Of a DNA stretch of 64,000 nt, positions 47,091-56,900 are shown one piece after another. Source of the stretch: Caecitellus pseudoparvulus. Lineage: Eukaryota; Bigyra: Bicosoecida. A program made the translations under genes and the position numbers. The stretch lies in NCBI GenBank assembly GCA_965644315.1, contig CBFFRQ010000040.1:124001-188000 (forward strand), given 5' to 3'. Below the pieces are notes generated by a model that was not told the DNA's origin, did not search any database, and saw nothing but the letters and a program-made list of their open reading frames with translations. The first letter of the stretch is position 1; each line of letters starts with the position of its first letter.

Positions 47091-47506
47091 ATTTATTTTT
47101 TAATATTGCGTTTAAATTGTTCTTGAAGGGGACACACACCGCAATTAAGAGAGATATTTACTTACTCATTCACTAAAAGTATAACACATGCGATTAAGAG
47201 AGACTTTTCCTATATCTTATATTTTCTTTCTCAAAGTCTATTTTAAGAAAATTATAATAATATTTAAAAATCCATAAAAAAAAGAGAAATTAAGGAAATA
47301 GGAAATAATGTTTTAACTTATTACTTTTTTATATTTCCTATAATTTACTATTTCTTGTTTTTAAATATACCTTAAATAATATATATTTTATTGACTATTA
47401 AATTACTATATAATGAACCATTAAATATAGTGGCTTTAGCCACGCATTACGTATGTATCTACCGTGGGGTGGTGTTTTACACTAAACCACCACCATCCCT
47501 TTTTTT
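47091..47506 (-). repeat. right terminal inverted repeat of the provirus
   Basis: Inverted, nearly identical copy of 29,363-29,778; identity stops abruptly at 47,091. Carries the same terminal near-palindrome, the GTGGCT/AGCCAC hairpin and two TCTCTCTTAAT repeats. Confidence 0.95.
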
Positions 47507-47511
47507 CGGGT
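47507..47511. repeat. 5-bp target-site duplication CGGGT, right copy
   Basis: Matches 29,358-29,362. The base composition changes here from AT-rich back to GC-rich. Confidence 0.9.
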
Positions 47512-48034
47512 GGGGCATTCGGGCAGGTTGTACAGGGTGCAACTAAAGCCTGACGACGTCGTGGATGGACAGGAAGCGGGACACCGCCCCCCCCTCACGC
47601 TCTGCACAGGCGTGAGGCTGCGGTACCCCTCTGGCAACACCAACTGGCTGCCATTGCCGGGGCCAGCCGACGTCATGTGCATCATCCACTGGGACGGCAA
47701 GCGGTTCATGGAGCGGACACTGGTGGACGTAGCCGTGGCCCTGGCGCCGCTGAGGGACGATGCACGCAGTTACCTGCCCGATGAGACCCTCCTCTTGTGT
47801 CGTCACCTGAAACTGGGCCCTTCTGAGGTGCAGGGGTGGGCACGGGTAAACCACTCGCCGGAGGACGAGGCGCAACCGTGGGTGCTCGTGACGGGGGGTG
47901 TGGTAGCTGGCCCGGCCGTTGTGCACGAAGCGCCTTGGATCGCGAAGGGCAAGCCAGGGGAAGCTTCTTACCGCTTCCACTGGGCGCTGCAGGGCCCCGT
48001 CGGCAAGCAGCGCAGCGCCAGCGAGGACACGTGA
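47512..48034 (+). pseudogene. Plavaka-like transposase, C-terminal part
   Basis: The last 174 codons of the transposase interrupted at 29,362. Joining at the duplicated CGGGT keeps the phase (CGG then GTG) and runs open to the TGA at 48,032-48,034. The segment has a compact β-rich look (VRLRYPSGNTNWLPLPG, CIIHWDGKRF). A C-terminal β-domain after the catalytic core is common in Plavaka/CACTA transposases. No own start codon fits, so it is a gene remnant. Confidence 0.8.
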
Positions 48035-48596
48035 GACGGCTTCGCCACTCAGCCCAAGGCAGCCCAAGACAGCCCGTCAAGGGGGGGGGCTGCATCGGAC
48101 AAATGAATCGTGCATGGCGCTTAAAATGCAATGCAAAGGCGGTAAATCGCCTTCATACGCGCCAGCGCTGCGGTGCAAGGGAGTTGGCGCAGGCAGTTTG
48201 CCGCCCGGCTGTGGAGGCGGAAATTGGCGCCCAAAATGGCCCACTTTGCGGCGTTCTCCTGCGCTATGCAAGGCGAACCATCACGCGTGAGTGCAATAAT
48301 CTGAATCTAAGCATGAAACTTAGCCCCCTCTGTGACTTTCGCCAGAATGACCAGAAAATTTGATCAGTCTGCCTCCCTCGGCCCCCGACCCTGCCCTCCG
48401 TCGCCACCACGCCAATCCACCCCTTCCCATTGCGCGGCCCGCCGCGGCTCCCGCAGCGTGAAACGAGTTTGACACAATGTACACATGAAATAGTGTCATT
48501 TTGACTTTTTCCAACTTCTGACGCGCCCGGGAAGGTGTGCCCACCCCCCCCGCACACGGGAACGAAGTGGTGTTGGAGGGGTGTACGGGGGGGACA
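48035..48596. other. transposon right subterminal region, no gene seen
   Basis: 560 bases from the transposase stop to the right inverted repeat. GC-rich with C/G runs near the end (CCACCCCCCCCGC at about 48,540). Probably 3' UTR and transposase-binding sequence. Confidence 0.5.
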
Positions 48597-48612
48597 GAAA
48601 ATCTCTTGACTG
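48597..48612 (-). repeat. right terminal inverted repeat of the transposon
   Basis: Minus-strand sequence CAGTCAAGAGATTTTC, matching 13 of 16 positions of the left end. Confidence 0.75.
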
Positions 48613-49593
48613 TGTGAGGCTGGTGAGGCTGTCGAACACGCCTGGCTGCAGGCTGGTAAGAGCAGTTGCGCTCAACGTCAGACTTCGAAGACTGGTCAGG
48701 CTGTCAAAGACTCCTGCCGGCAAGCTGGCCAGCACAGCATTGTTGCTCAGGTCCAGGAATGTGAGGCTGGTGAGGCTGTCAAAGACCCCAGGCGGCAAGC
48801 TGGTCAGCGCAGCATTGTTACTCAGGTCCAGGCCTGAGAGGCTGGCGAGGCTGTCAAAGAAGCCAAGTGGCAGGCTGCTCAGGCGGTTGCTGCTCAGGTA
48901 CAGGTGTGCGAGGCTGGTGAGGTGGTCAAAGAAGCCAAGTGGCAGGCTGCTCAGGCGGTTGCTGCTCAATTCAAGGTCTGTGAGGCTGGTGAGGCTGTCA
49001 AACACACCCGACGATAGGCCGATCAGAGCATCATTGCTGCTCAGGTTCAAGTGTGTGAGGCTGTAGAGGCTGTCAAACACGCCCGGCGGCAGGCTGGTCA
49101 GGTTGTTGCTTCCCAGGCTTAGGTCTGTGAGGCCGGAAAGTCTGTCAAACACGCCCACAGGCAGGCTTGCCAGGGCATCATTGCTGGTCAGATCCAGATC
49201 TGTTAGACTAAGGAGGCTGTCAAACACGCCATCAGGCAGGCTTGCCAGGGCCTTGTTGTTCTTCAGATCCAGTGTCAATAGGCTGTCGAGACCTCCAAAC
49301 ACGTTCGGCGGAAGGCTGGTCAGAGCGTTGTTGTCGTAAATCCCAAGGTATGCGAGGCTTGTAAGACTAACGAATGCACTCGCGTCGATGCCGGTAATGC
49401 TACTGAATGATACAGTCAGGCTGGCACCTGTGCACGAATTGCAATCAACAAGCACGTCACCGACAACAGTACAGCAAGCAGGAACTCCACCCGCCACCCT
49501 ACGTAAGATAGACGACATGCAAGCAAGCCACAGCCACCCAAACCAACCCGTCCACCACTTCCTGCAACCCCATTTTGACCTGTGCACCACCAT
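48613..49593 (-). CDS. LRR surface receptor, N-terminal part; gene interrupted
   Basis: Codons 1-327. The start at 49593 precedes a basic then hydrophobic signal sequence (WWTGWFGWLWLACMSSIL) and a Cys-containing N-terminal cap (ACCTVVGDVLVDCNSC). It is followed by about 11 LRRs that are more diverse than those of the C-terminal part, such as LTSLPPNVFGGLDSLLTLDL, so the array is ancient at this end and young at the other. The frame enters the transposon after the ACA codon at 48,613 and would otherwise stop some 30 codons later. It continues in phase at 22,217. A 120-bp stretch at about 48,640-48,790 is nearly identical to 21,886-22,010. Confidence 0.85.
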
Positions 49594-50396
49594 GAACTGT
49601 AGCGTTTTCCGTTCTTGCCTCCCCCTGATTTGGCTTCGCTCTTGAATCGTGAGTGAACTGGGCAAAGGGCGTTCTTCGGTGCACCGGGACTCCGGAGCAA
49701 CCCTCTGACCTTGAAAGGCCTTCAAAACTTGTTCGACAGGGCAGGAGGACTGAAACTGGCTCTGTCTGTGGCACACGCGCCTTGTGGGCAGTACTTCCAC
49801 CACCCGAGATCTGCCCCGTCGAATATCTTTGCCAGGGTCACGCCAGCAAGACATGTGGGAGCGGACAACGGCTGAATGCGACTTCTACCAGACACACGCC
49901 CAACTCAAGCGCCCCAAGCCTGGACAGCGGGCCGCAGTGTCTCCGTGAATTGTCGGCGTTGCGCGAAGGTGTAGGCACGTTGCAGGCCCCACTTTGTGGG
50001 CTGAAATGGCAGGCTCTTTGTGAGCTGTGAGGCATGGTGCATGATAGACAGAAGGTGTGAGGTCAATTGTGGCATCCGCTCGAGTGGCAGTCTGGTTTCA
50101 GGCTTGCTGTCGTGGGGAGGGGGTGTGGGGGGGATCGTATGGCACAGTTTCGCACGAAACGCCGATGGACTACCCTTTGCAGCTCGCCTCGGAGAAGGCT
50201 CAACACTGCGCTCATGAACACAAGCACCCCAGAGTGCTGGGCCAAGCATATTGAGTATAGAGGCATGTGTACCGTATCCTGCTCGAGCAATGTGCTGTTC
50301 TTGGGGCGTTTTCTTGTGGCTGGGCGCATGTGGTCGATTCAGTGCCCAACCCTCTGCATGTGCGTGAACTTTGTTATCCCGGCCTGCACACTCGCT
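49594..50396. other. intergenic spacer
   Basis: 800 bases upstream of the LRR gene and downstream of the minus-strand disordered-protein gene. Short open frames have no recognised content. Probably the promoter of the LRR gene. Confidence 0.4.
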
Positions 50397-52841
50397 CTAT
50401 GGATCGGCTTGCGCCCTGTACCGCCGCATCATGCCGTGGCTCGCCTGTGTTCCGCCCGAGAAGTCACTTCCACCCCCCAACCGGCCTGCACTGCCTGACT
50501 CCCCCCCTCGGCGGGTTTGTGGTGTCTCCTCCCTTCGTCCGTAGTGCGCTGTGGAGCGAGCTCGACTGCCGCTGCGCTGTGAGGCGGGGGAGGACGTGCT
50601 GGCACCGCGGTAGGTTGTTGCCGCTGCGATGAGCGCCCGTTCGTGGTGTAGGAGGCGGTAGGGGGTGGACAGTGCCGTCAAGGATGACACGAGCACCTGC
50701 TGTGGCTGTTCTGGGGCGTATGGCACCAAGGATACGAGTGCTGGATACCCTGTGATGCTGCACTTGATGGCTTTCGTGGGCGCGGCGGCGTTCGTGGTGA
50801 CCTTTCCGCCACCATGAAACGCAGCAGCCCACGGAGGTCCCCGACTGCGACCTGCACCATCTTTGGCTGCCTGCGTAACCTGGCGCCCCCCATGTCCCCG
50901 CTGTTCCACATCCTGGGGCCGTTGCGGTGCTGCTCTCACGGGTGCGAGGCGGCGGGGCTGGAAGGGCACGGCTGAGTGGTCATCGCCAGCGGATGTTTGG
51001 TGACCTGGCCGCACGGGAGCTGGCTGTGGCACACCTTGACTTCCCATTCCCCGCTGCGACCCCGGACGAGACATCGCCGCCTGTGCTTCAAGCGCGCCCC
51101 CACTCGCACTGCTGGCGGGCTTGCTGCTGTGCTCTGGACTGCCTGTCTCCCGCTGTGCTGGTGATTCGGCTCGGTCCCCTTTTGCCGCTTGCGGAGAGGG
51201 GCTCGTCGTCGCAGGCACGCTCCCGCCCGTGGCACAAGGCGCTGCTGCAGGGGCACCCCTGCCACCTGATTCGACCACTCTCGCCTGTTCTCGTGTCACC
51301 GCATCAGTGGCTGAAGTCATGGCTGAGTCCGCGGCAACGGGCGACGCAGCGGGCGACGCAGCAGGCGAGGCAGCCGGCGCCGCCGTCTGTGCTGCTTCCA
51401 GGGGTGCGCTCTGCTCGCTCCACGCGTGCTGCGTGCCGGCGAGGGGGTGCTTGAGTGCTGGAATATTGGCTGCATGCGTGTGAGGCGGCTGCTGTCGCGG
51501 GGTCGTTCGTTGCGATGTGCGTCGGGGGCTTGTGCCTGCCGCCCTGGCCTCCCTGCTCGCTCTTGACGCATCTCGGTCCAGCTTGATGCGCCAGCGACTA
51601 CGGGGGGAGTCTGTGGCGGTGGGGTCCGTCAGGGACCGCGCCGAGTCGGCCTGTTCGTGGGTGGCACGCAGACTAGTGGAGCTGCGTGCCTGGACGCCTG
51701 CCTCGGCCGTGCGTCGGACACTGTCGGCAAGGTGATCGGCAAAGGTTGTGCTGGGGTCGCGGGGGCGGTCGGCGGCTGCAGAGGCGGCGCGGTGTGAGGG
51801 GGAGGGCGGCGCCAGGGCAGGCACCAGGCTGCCTGTCACGTGTCGTGGCGTGGTGGTGGCGTGTGCCGTTTCGGTCGGCAGGTGTGCCGTTTGGAGCTGC
51901 AGCACGGGGGAGCTGCGTGGGGCTTCGCGCCTGCTGCGAGTGGGCGTCTTGGACCGCCCAGTGCGCTGCCTGGGGCGGGATGGCGTGCGCTCCAGCGGGC
52001 GCTCGGCAGTGGGCGGTGGGGCGCCGTGTGCGGCAATGCTGCCCAGTGCCCGCCCCCCCCGAGATGTGGAGCGCAGAGGCGACGCGGCACGAGTGCGGGA
52101 CCTGGAGCGGCGTGTGGCGCCGAATGGGGACAGGGGGCGCATGCCGTGGGGGTTGACGCCGCCGGTGGTGGAGGTGGACGTGCGGGTGAATGTTCCCGAG
52201 CCGGGGGCTGTGCCGCCCAGTGCCGCTGTGAACACTGGCCTGTCAGGCAGGCCCGCCGCCGTAGTGGAGGAAGCCGCCTGCTGGCCATGCAGTGGGCGAT
52301 GCGGGAGTGGCGATGGGTGCGCCGGTGTGCCTAGACCAGCTCCGTGGCGGGCTGGAGAAGCCCTGCGCTGTGCGGGTGTGGCCCGGTCGCCCTGCGACGT
52401 GCCAGCAGCCAGGCCGTTTGAGGCGTGCACTTGGGAGTAGGGCGTCGCTGCGAAGGAGTGGGCGTGTTGTGCCGCGGCACCCAGGCGGTGAGGGGAGGCA
52501 TGCCGGTGTGGGCGTTGCGTGGGCCCTTGTCGACTGCTGCCGCTGGTGCTGCGTGCCGCTCGTGAGCCGGCGGCTGGTCTGCTGTTCCCCACCAGGCTCA
52601 TGCTGGTGGCAGCTTTGGGAGTGATGGAGCCCAGGCCGGCGCCAGCCATGACACTGGACACTCGGTGGGGCGACAGGGGTGAGGGATGTGGCGTGCCGTC
52701 CTGTGTGGCGAGAGCGGGCAAGGCATGGCGCCCGCGCCGTTGCCGTGGCTGTGTTGGTGTGGAGGATGAGCCACTGATGCCAGCGGCACCGCCAGTGGTG
52801 GCGTGGCCAGGCAGGCGGAATCGCCCGTTGCTGGAGGACAT
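50397..52841 (-). CDS. long disordered Ser/Pro/Arg-rich protein, unknown
   Basis: 814 aa from ATG at 52841. Almost entirely low complexity: Ser/Thr/Pro/Arg-rich with many SP, TP and RR pairs and an Ala-Ser-Pro repeat (ASPAASPAASP), suggestive of a phosphorylated disordered protein. A more ordered stretch near the C-terminus (GYPALVSLVPYAPEQPQQVL) may be a short motif. No domain recognised. GC-rich DNA gives long open frames on both strands here; this one is preferred for length and ATG start. Confidence 0.5.
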   Translation of the reverse strand: MSSSNGRFRLPGHATTGGAAGISGSSSTPTQPRQRRGRHALPALATQDGTPHPSPLSPHRVSSVMAGAGLGSITPKAATSMSLVGNSRPAAGSRAARSTSGSSRQGPTQRPHRHASPHRLGAAAQHAHSFAATPYSQVHASNGLAAGTSQGDRATPAQRRASPARHGAGLGTPAHPSPLPHRPLHGQQAASSTTAAGLPDRPVFTAALGGTAPGSGTFTRTSTSTTGGVNPHGMRPLSPFGATRRSRSRTRAASPLRSTSRGGRALGSIAAHGAPPPTAERPLERTPSRPRQRTGRSKTPTRSRREAPRSSPVLQLQTAHLPTETAHATTTPRHVTGSLVPALAPPSPSHRAASAAADRPRDPSTTFADHLADSVRRTAEAGVQARSSTSLRATHEQADSARSLTDPTATDSPRSRWRIKLDRDASRASREARAAGTSPRRTSQRTTPRQQPPHTHAANIPALKHPLAGTQHAWSEQSAPLEAAQTAAPAASPAASPAASPVAADSAMTSATDAVTREQARVVESGGRGAPAAAPCATGGSVPATTSPSPQAAKGDRAESPAQRETGSPEHSSKPASSASGGALEAQAAMSRPGSQRGMGSQGVPQPAPVRPGHQTSAGDDHSAVPFQPRRLAPVRAAPQRPQDVEQRGHGGRQVTQAAKDGAGRSRGPPWAAAFHGGGKVTTNAAAPTKAIKCSITGYPALVSLVPYAPEQPQQVLVSSLTALSTPYRLLHHERALIAAATTYRGASTSSPASQRSGSRARSTAHYGRREETPQTRRGGESGSAGRLGGGSDFSGGTQASHGMMRRYRAQADP

Positions 52842-53549
52842 GGCGTGGGAAGGGCTGGAAGAGGGGGTGACGACTGTGCTGTCCCAGTTTCAAGCGCGCG
52901 CCTGCTGTGGGGGGGCGAGGAAGGTGCTCGCTATGAAGGTGGAACGATGCAGTGCCGTGGGCTGTGCCGGCGTACAGCTTGTTCGGCACCTGTGGGCGGC
53001 GCACAAGGGTGCACTGCGGCTGAAATCGATCAAATGTGCGTACAGAAGGTGCAGAATGGTGAAGCTTTGGTCCAGGTGCACATGGAGCGCGATGCACGGC
53101 AACTGCGGGCTTTGCCAGGCGTCGTCGGCGGCGACGTCTCCAGCTCTCCGGACAAGCCAGAATCAGCGCGAGGGCAGGGCGAGCAGGCTGGGAGGCGGAG
53201 CGCGGCAAGACGGGCAGAGACAGCAAGAATGAATGTCCACTATTCGAGTGAGCCACAGCTTTGTACGCTGCGGCGCGCAGGAGTGTGAGAAATGGTCGCC
53301 GGCGCGCGGACGCGCGTGAACTGCACTGCACCTGTATTCCGCCGCCGTTGGAAGGAGGGTGTGCAGGGGGGGTCGACGGAGAAACTGCCCGCTCCTGGCC
53401 GGATCCGCAACGCGGCTTCGATCCGCGACAAAATCAAACACCCACGTTGGACAACGTCACCCCCTCAGTAGCAGGCCCCCACCGATCATTCACTGAACAA
53501 GTTACGGCGGAGCAAGCAGGCGGCAGGTCACCCAGCAAACACTTGCGAG
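52842..53549. other. divergent intergenic region
   Basis: 708 bases between the disordered-protein gene (minus) and the oxygenase gene (plus). Several short frames, none convincing. Likely two promoters. Confidence 0.4.
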
Positions 53550-54965
53550 ATGGCAGCCAGCATCGAGGCAAGCACAGGGCAGGGGGGATCAGGCCCGGCA
53601 ACAGACGAGTACGTCGCTCCGATAGTGCTAGACGTGCCCGTCATGACCGAGGAGGAGGTGGCCGCCATGAGCTGCAGTGCGGCCGAGGAGGGCTGGGAAG
53701 AGCGGGTGCGGGAATTGATGGACGAGTTTGGCGTGGTGGTGCTCACAGACGTCTTGAACGTAACGGAGCTGGAGCAGGCCGAGGCAGCGTTCGGACGGGA
53801 CCTGAAGCGCTGCATTGACACAGAGGCACTTTCTTCTCTGCCTGGTGACTTCCAGACGTGGGCGAAGGAGTTCGTAGCGTTGCCTGACGGCGAGCTGCCT
53901 CGCACCATGCCGTGGCGGAGCGTGCCCGGAAAGCCGGGCCAAGGCATGGCCTCGCTTCACTCCATGGCGCACGGGGAGTTCGCCTGGTCCCTGCGACAAA
54001 AACACATCGTGAAGGCGGCCTTTGCGGCGCTGCACGCCGTGGACAGCGGCGAGATGGCCAGCTCCACAGATGTGCCCTTTTTCTTGCCCCCCTCGGCACC
54101 CCTCCCAAGCGAGGGCGTGACGCAGTGGCTGCACATGGACTACAACTCCCACATCCCTGGCACGGGCGACCGGCCGTGCTTCCAAGGTGTGCTGTACGTG
54201 TGGTCGGCTGAGGCGGCCGATGCGAGCACGACGGTGGTCATGCCCCGGTCGCACGCGGACGGCACGTTTGAGGAGCTCATGCGCGACGACGCCTTCAAGA
54301 CCGAACCACACCACTCCTGCAAGCTGTACAATGCCTCGGATCCCGCGCGCCGCCGGGCCCTTGTGACTCGCGCCCTGGAACGCAGCCGCCGAGTCCCGGC
54401 TCCGGCAGGCTCCCTCGTGCTGTGGGATTCGCGTGTGGCGCACCAGGGCTGGCGAGGCAGTGCTCGTCTGGCACAGACAGTCATGTGGGAGGCTCGGGAT
54501 CACCGGGGGGACACGGCGTGGTGCCGCAAGGCCGCCGCCGCCGCCATCGGCATGGCCACGACGCACTTCGCCTGCATCGGGCGCTGGCACCCCGCCTGCC
54601 GCCCCCGGAAGCCGAGGGCGCCGCAGTTCGAAGCCGGAAACACAGATTCCATCATTCTGCCCATGCAGGATCCAACGCCATGGAGTCTGGACGTTGCGCC
54701 GGTTGCGGAGGAGAAGTGGCCGGCGTTCGTAAAGGCCGCAAACCGTGCAGAGCGCCTGGCTGACCGTGTGGACAAGCTGGCCACGACAAGCGACGCAGAG
54801 CGCAAAGAGCAAATGTCCAAGGCCCTTCAGGTGGACTGCGAGCGGTTTGCAGCGCTGTGGCAGGATGCGACGGGCGAGGCGGTGGACCCGGCGATCCTGA
54901 CGCCGCGCTGGGTGGGCGACGCGTTTGCGCAGTTCCTCAAGCCGCAGGTGAAGGAAAGCCTATGA
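53550..54965 (+). CDS. phytanoyl-CoA dioxygenase-like 2-oxoglutarate/Fe(II) oxygenase
   Basis: 471 aa. The iron-binding facial triad is visible: H195-x-D197 in WLHMDYN and distal H298 in RVAHQGW, with R304 as the likely 2-oxoglutarate ligand. An earlier FGVVVLTDVL (about 60-69) is the usual N-terminal strand of PhyH proteins. The region between carries the double-stranded β-helix (VLYVWSAEAADASTTVVMPRSH). C-terminal 130 aa are helical. The substrate is unknown; PhyH relatives hydroxylate lipids, secondary metabolites and proteins. Single exon, no targeting signal. Confidence 0.85.
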   Translation: MAASIEASTGQGGSGPATDEYVAPIVLDVPVMTEEEVAAMSCSAAEEGWEERVRELMDEFGVVVLTDVLNVTELEQAEAAFGRDLKRCIDTEALSSLPGDFQTWAKEFVALPDGELPRTMPWRSVPGKPGQGMASLHSMAHGEFAWSLRQKHIVKAAFAALHAVDSGEMASSTDVPFFLPPSAPLPSEGVTQWLHMDYNSHIPGTGDRPCFQGVLYVWSAEAADASTTVVMPRSHADGTFEELMRDDAFKTEPHHSCKLYNASDPARRRALVTRALERSRRVPAPAGSLVLWDSRVAHQGWRGSARLAQTVMWEARDHRGDTAWCRKAAAAAIGMATTHFACIGRWHPACRPRKPRAPQFEAGNTDSIILPMQDPTPWSLDVAPVAEEKWPAFVKAANRAERLADRVDKLATTSDAERKEQMSKALQVDCERFAALWQDATGEAVDPAILTPRWVGDAFAQFLKPQVKESL

Positions 54966-55446
54966 TAAGCTGTTTATTTGTATTGAATGCACATATTCTC
55001 GCCGTCAACCTTGGCTCTCGGCCTGCGACAGCTGCGCCGGTGTGGTCGCAGGTGCCTAGAGTCAGCGAATGGCGCCTGCGCCCCCGCCCCCGCAAGGCTC
55101 AAAATCCATGAATTTCAAGCAGAGCAGCGTTTGCAGCCCTTGGCTTGTCCCTGCCTGCACTGTTCTCATCCGCTTCAGCGAGTCTCCCTCGCTGAGCCGC
55201 CGCCGCCTGCCTTGCCGCTGTCGCAGCTGACCACACCTGCCAAGCACCGCACTGAGTGGTGCCTCCGCCCGCCGGCCGCCCTGCCCAACACCCGGCAGCC
55301 CCACCATGTACGTGAGCTGGTCGTCTTCCGCTCGCCCCCACGGCGGCCCACAGTGCCCCTCACGCAGTGGGCAGCGTCGGTTCCATGGCGTTTCACCCTG
55401 CCCGGCGCACCGCCGCTGCACGCAACCCGACACTGCTCCTCGCAGC
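54966..55446. other. intergenic spacer
   Basis: 480 bases. A short AT-rich patch follows the oxygenase stop (GATAAGCTGTTTATTTGTAT) and may be a polyadenylation region. The rest is GC-rich and probably the promoter of the next gene. Confidence 0.4.
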
Positions 55447-56900
55447 ATGACATCTGGGGCACAAAGACAGCCGGCTCGACGTTTGAATGGAGGGCAGCCT
55501 ACCTCTGGCCAGGTCGAAGGCGCCCCCATCACGTTCTGGGACCGCGTTCGCATGCTGTGTGAGTGGAACTGCCTGCCTCGCCCCTGCACCTCGACACGCC
55601 ACCACCCTTGTACCCCTTGACAGCGTACCACTACACGCCTGTGAAGCAGGCCACGACTGCCACCCATGAATGGCACACGGGCCACTTGCCGGTGACTTTG
55701 TTGTTTTTCGTGGGCATCCTGGCGTACGCCATCTTTGCCTTCGTGCAGTTCAGCGTGCGGCCCACGACAGAAAGCTTCTTCTTGGCCCCGGCGAAAGGCA
55801 TGACCATCCCGCTGCAAGTGTCCATCTGGTGCTCGCACGCATGGGCCTGCTACGACAACGCGACAAACACCGCCTCTGGCTGGCGGTGGGACGCTGCCAC
55901 CACTGTGCAGTCCATTTCTGGCGGCGTGCCAGGCGCCGCCTGCGGCCAGGCAAGCCTCGACGCCACCGCCACCACCGGTCGCTCCCGTGCGGCGCTGAAC
56001 TCCAGTGCAGTGGATGCATTTGCCTCCACCCCCGCTGCAGAGCGCCCTGCCTTCGCACAGGGCACCCTGCTGGGCGACGCCACGCTGTGCTACTCCACCG
56101 ACAGCGCCGACGGCATTCTCATCCGCGTGCCGGGGTTCACCACGACGTCTGGCGTCATTTACGGCGACAGCGCCGCCCCTCGTCTGCGGGTGCTGATCCA
56201 GGGCGTGCCCAGTGCCACGGGGACAGCTGCCACGGACGGCACGCTGGAGGACATGACGCCCATGGAGGTGCAGCTGGACATCGAGCCGCACCAGCGCAAG
56301 AGCGTTTTCATCGGCTCCATCGTCCGCCAAACGCAGGAGGAGTCCCCCTTCGCCTCCCTGCCCTTCGTGGACCCCGTCACCGACAACAAGGCAGGGGTAG
56401 CCATGGATGCGCCAGGCGTCACCTCCTCCACCATGCAGCCCTACATGGCGGATCTGTTCTACGAGGGCAAGAATGACTCCCCCGCCGCACACCTGCGCAT
56501 TCGCATGCGCCAGTACGTGGACGTCTTCCGTGTGGCGCGACCAGGGGACCTGCTGGGCGTGTTTGCTTCCATCGGTGGCTTTGCAGCTACCTGGGGCGCT
56601 GTAATGGGCTTCATCCTCGTGGCGTCTGAAGCTCTGTGCACTTCCCCCCGGCAGCGGGAGGTGGCCACGAAACGCCGCACCATCCAGGCCATGGCAGGCG
56701 TGGGCTTGCTGCCGGAGCAGGAAGCCGAGGAGCTCCTTCACGAGACGCAGGAGCCGCTGGTTTCCTCAAAAACGGGCTCTGTGCGCCTGCGCACTCTGTC
56801 CAGTTCTGAGCGCGTGGGTGACGGCAAGAAGGCCCCTCAGCGCCTGGCGACGACTGTCAAGACAGAGAACCCGTCTGTCAAGGCGGCGTCTCAGGTGTGA
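55447..56900 (+). CDS. two-TM membrane protein, unknown (2 exons)
   Basis: Exon 1 is 55447-55558, a 65-nt GTGAGT...CAG intron follows, then exon 2 at 55624-56900. Phase 1 joins exactly, giving 462 aa. Without the intron the frame has a poor N-terminus. A TM helix near the N-terminus (LPVTLLFFVGILAYAIFAFV) and another near residue 370 (LGVFASIGGFAATWGAVMGFIL) flank a luminal or extracellular β-rich domain of about 280 aa containing several Cys. The cytoplasmic tail is charged and Ser-rich. This two-TM layout recurs in uncharacterised protist proteins; no family recognised. Confidence 0.7.

Larger units (their letters stand above)
29363..47506 (+). mobile_element. complete integrated Polinton-like virus / virophage-like element
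   Basis: An 18.1-kb AT-rich block in GC-rich DNA, bounded by about 415-bp inverted repeats and 5-bp target duplications. It encodes a packaging ATPase, candidate double- and single-jelly-roll capsid proteins, a fibre-like protein, an SF3 helicase, a PolB-like palm protein, a chromodomain DDE integrase, a lipase and small unknown proteins. All frames appear intact. This set defines Polinton-like viruses, Mavericks and virophages. The short 442-aa capsid candidate and lack of a recognised protease argue for a PLV rather than a canonical mavirus-type virophage, but that is tentative. Confidence 0.93.
22220..48612 (+). mobile_element. Plavaka-like (CACTA/CMC-group) DNA transposon inserted in the LRR gene, itself carrying a provirus
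   Basis: The ends are imperfect inverted repeats: CCGTCGTGAGATTTTC at 22,220-22,235 and, on the minus strand, CAGTCAAGAGATTTTC at 48,612-48,597 (13 of 16 positions match). A 2-bp TG duplication flanks them, and deletion of the element restores a perfect LRR codon series. It holds a zinc-finger transposase on the plus strand (26,511 to 48,034, split by the provirus) and a divergent spliced gene (26,103-24,030). Without the 18.1-kb provirus the element is about 8.2 kb. Class assignment rests on transposase motifs and is a reading by eye. Confidence 0.85.

Noticed and set aside
29363-47506. Bacterial phage or contaminating contig
   Set aside because: The block is flanked by a target duplication inside a eukaryotic transposon, and its capsid/ATPase/chromodomain-integrase set is that of eukaryotic PLVs.
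29363-47506. Naming it a specific mavirus-like type
   Set aside because: No sequence comparison was possible, and capsid size, polymerase and missing protease differ from mavirus.
53628-54812. 394-codon antisense frame in the oxygenase gene
   Set aside because: The sense strand encodes a complete 2OG-oxygenase with its metal ligands; the antisense product is His/Arg-rich noise.
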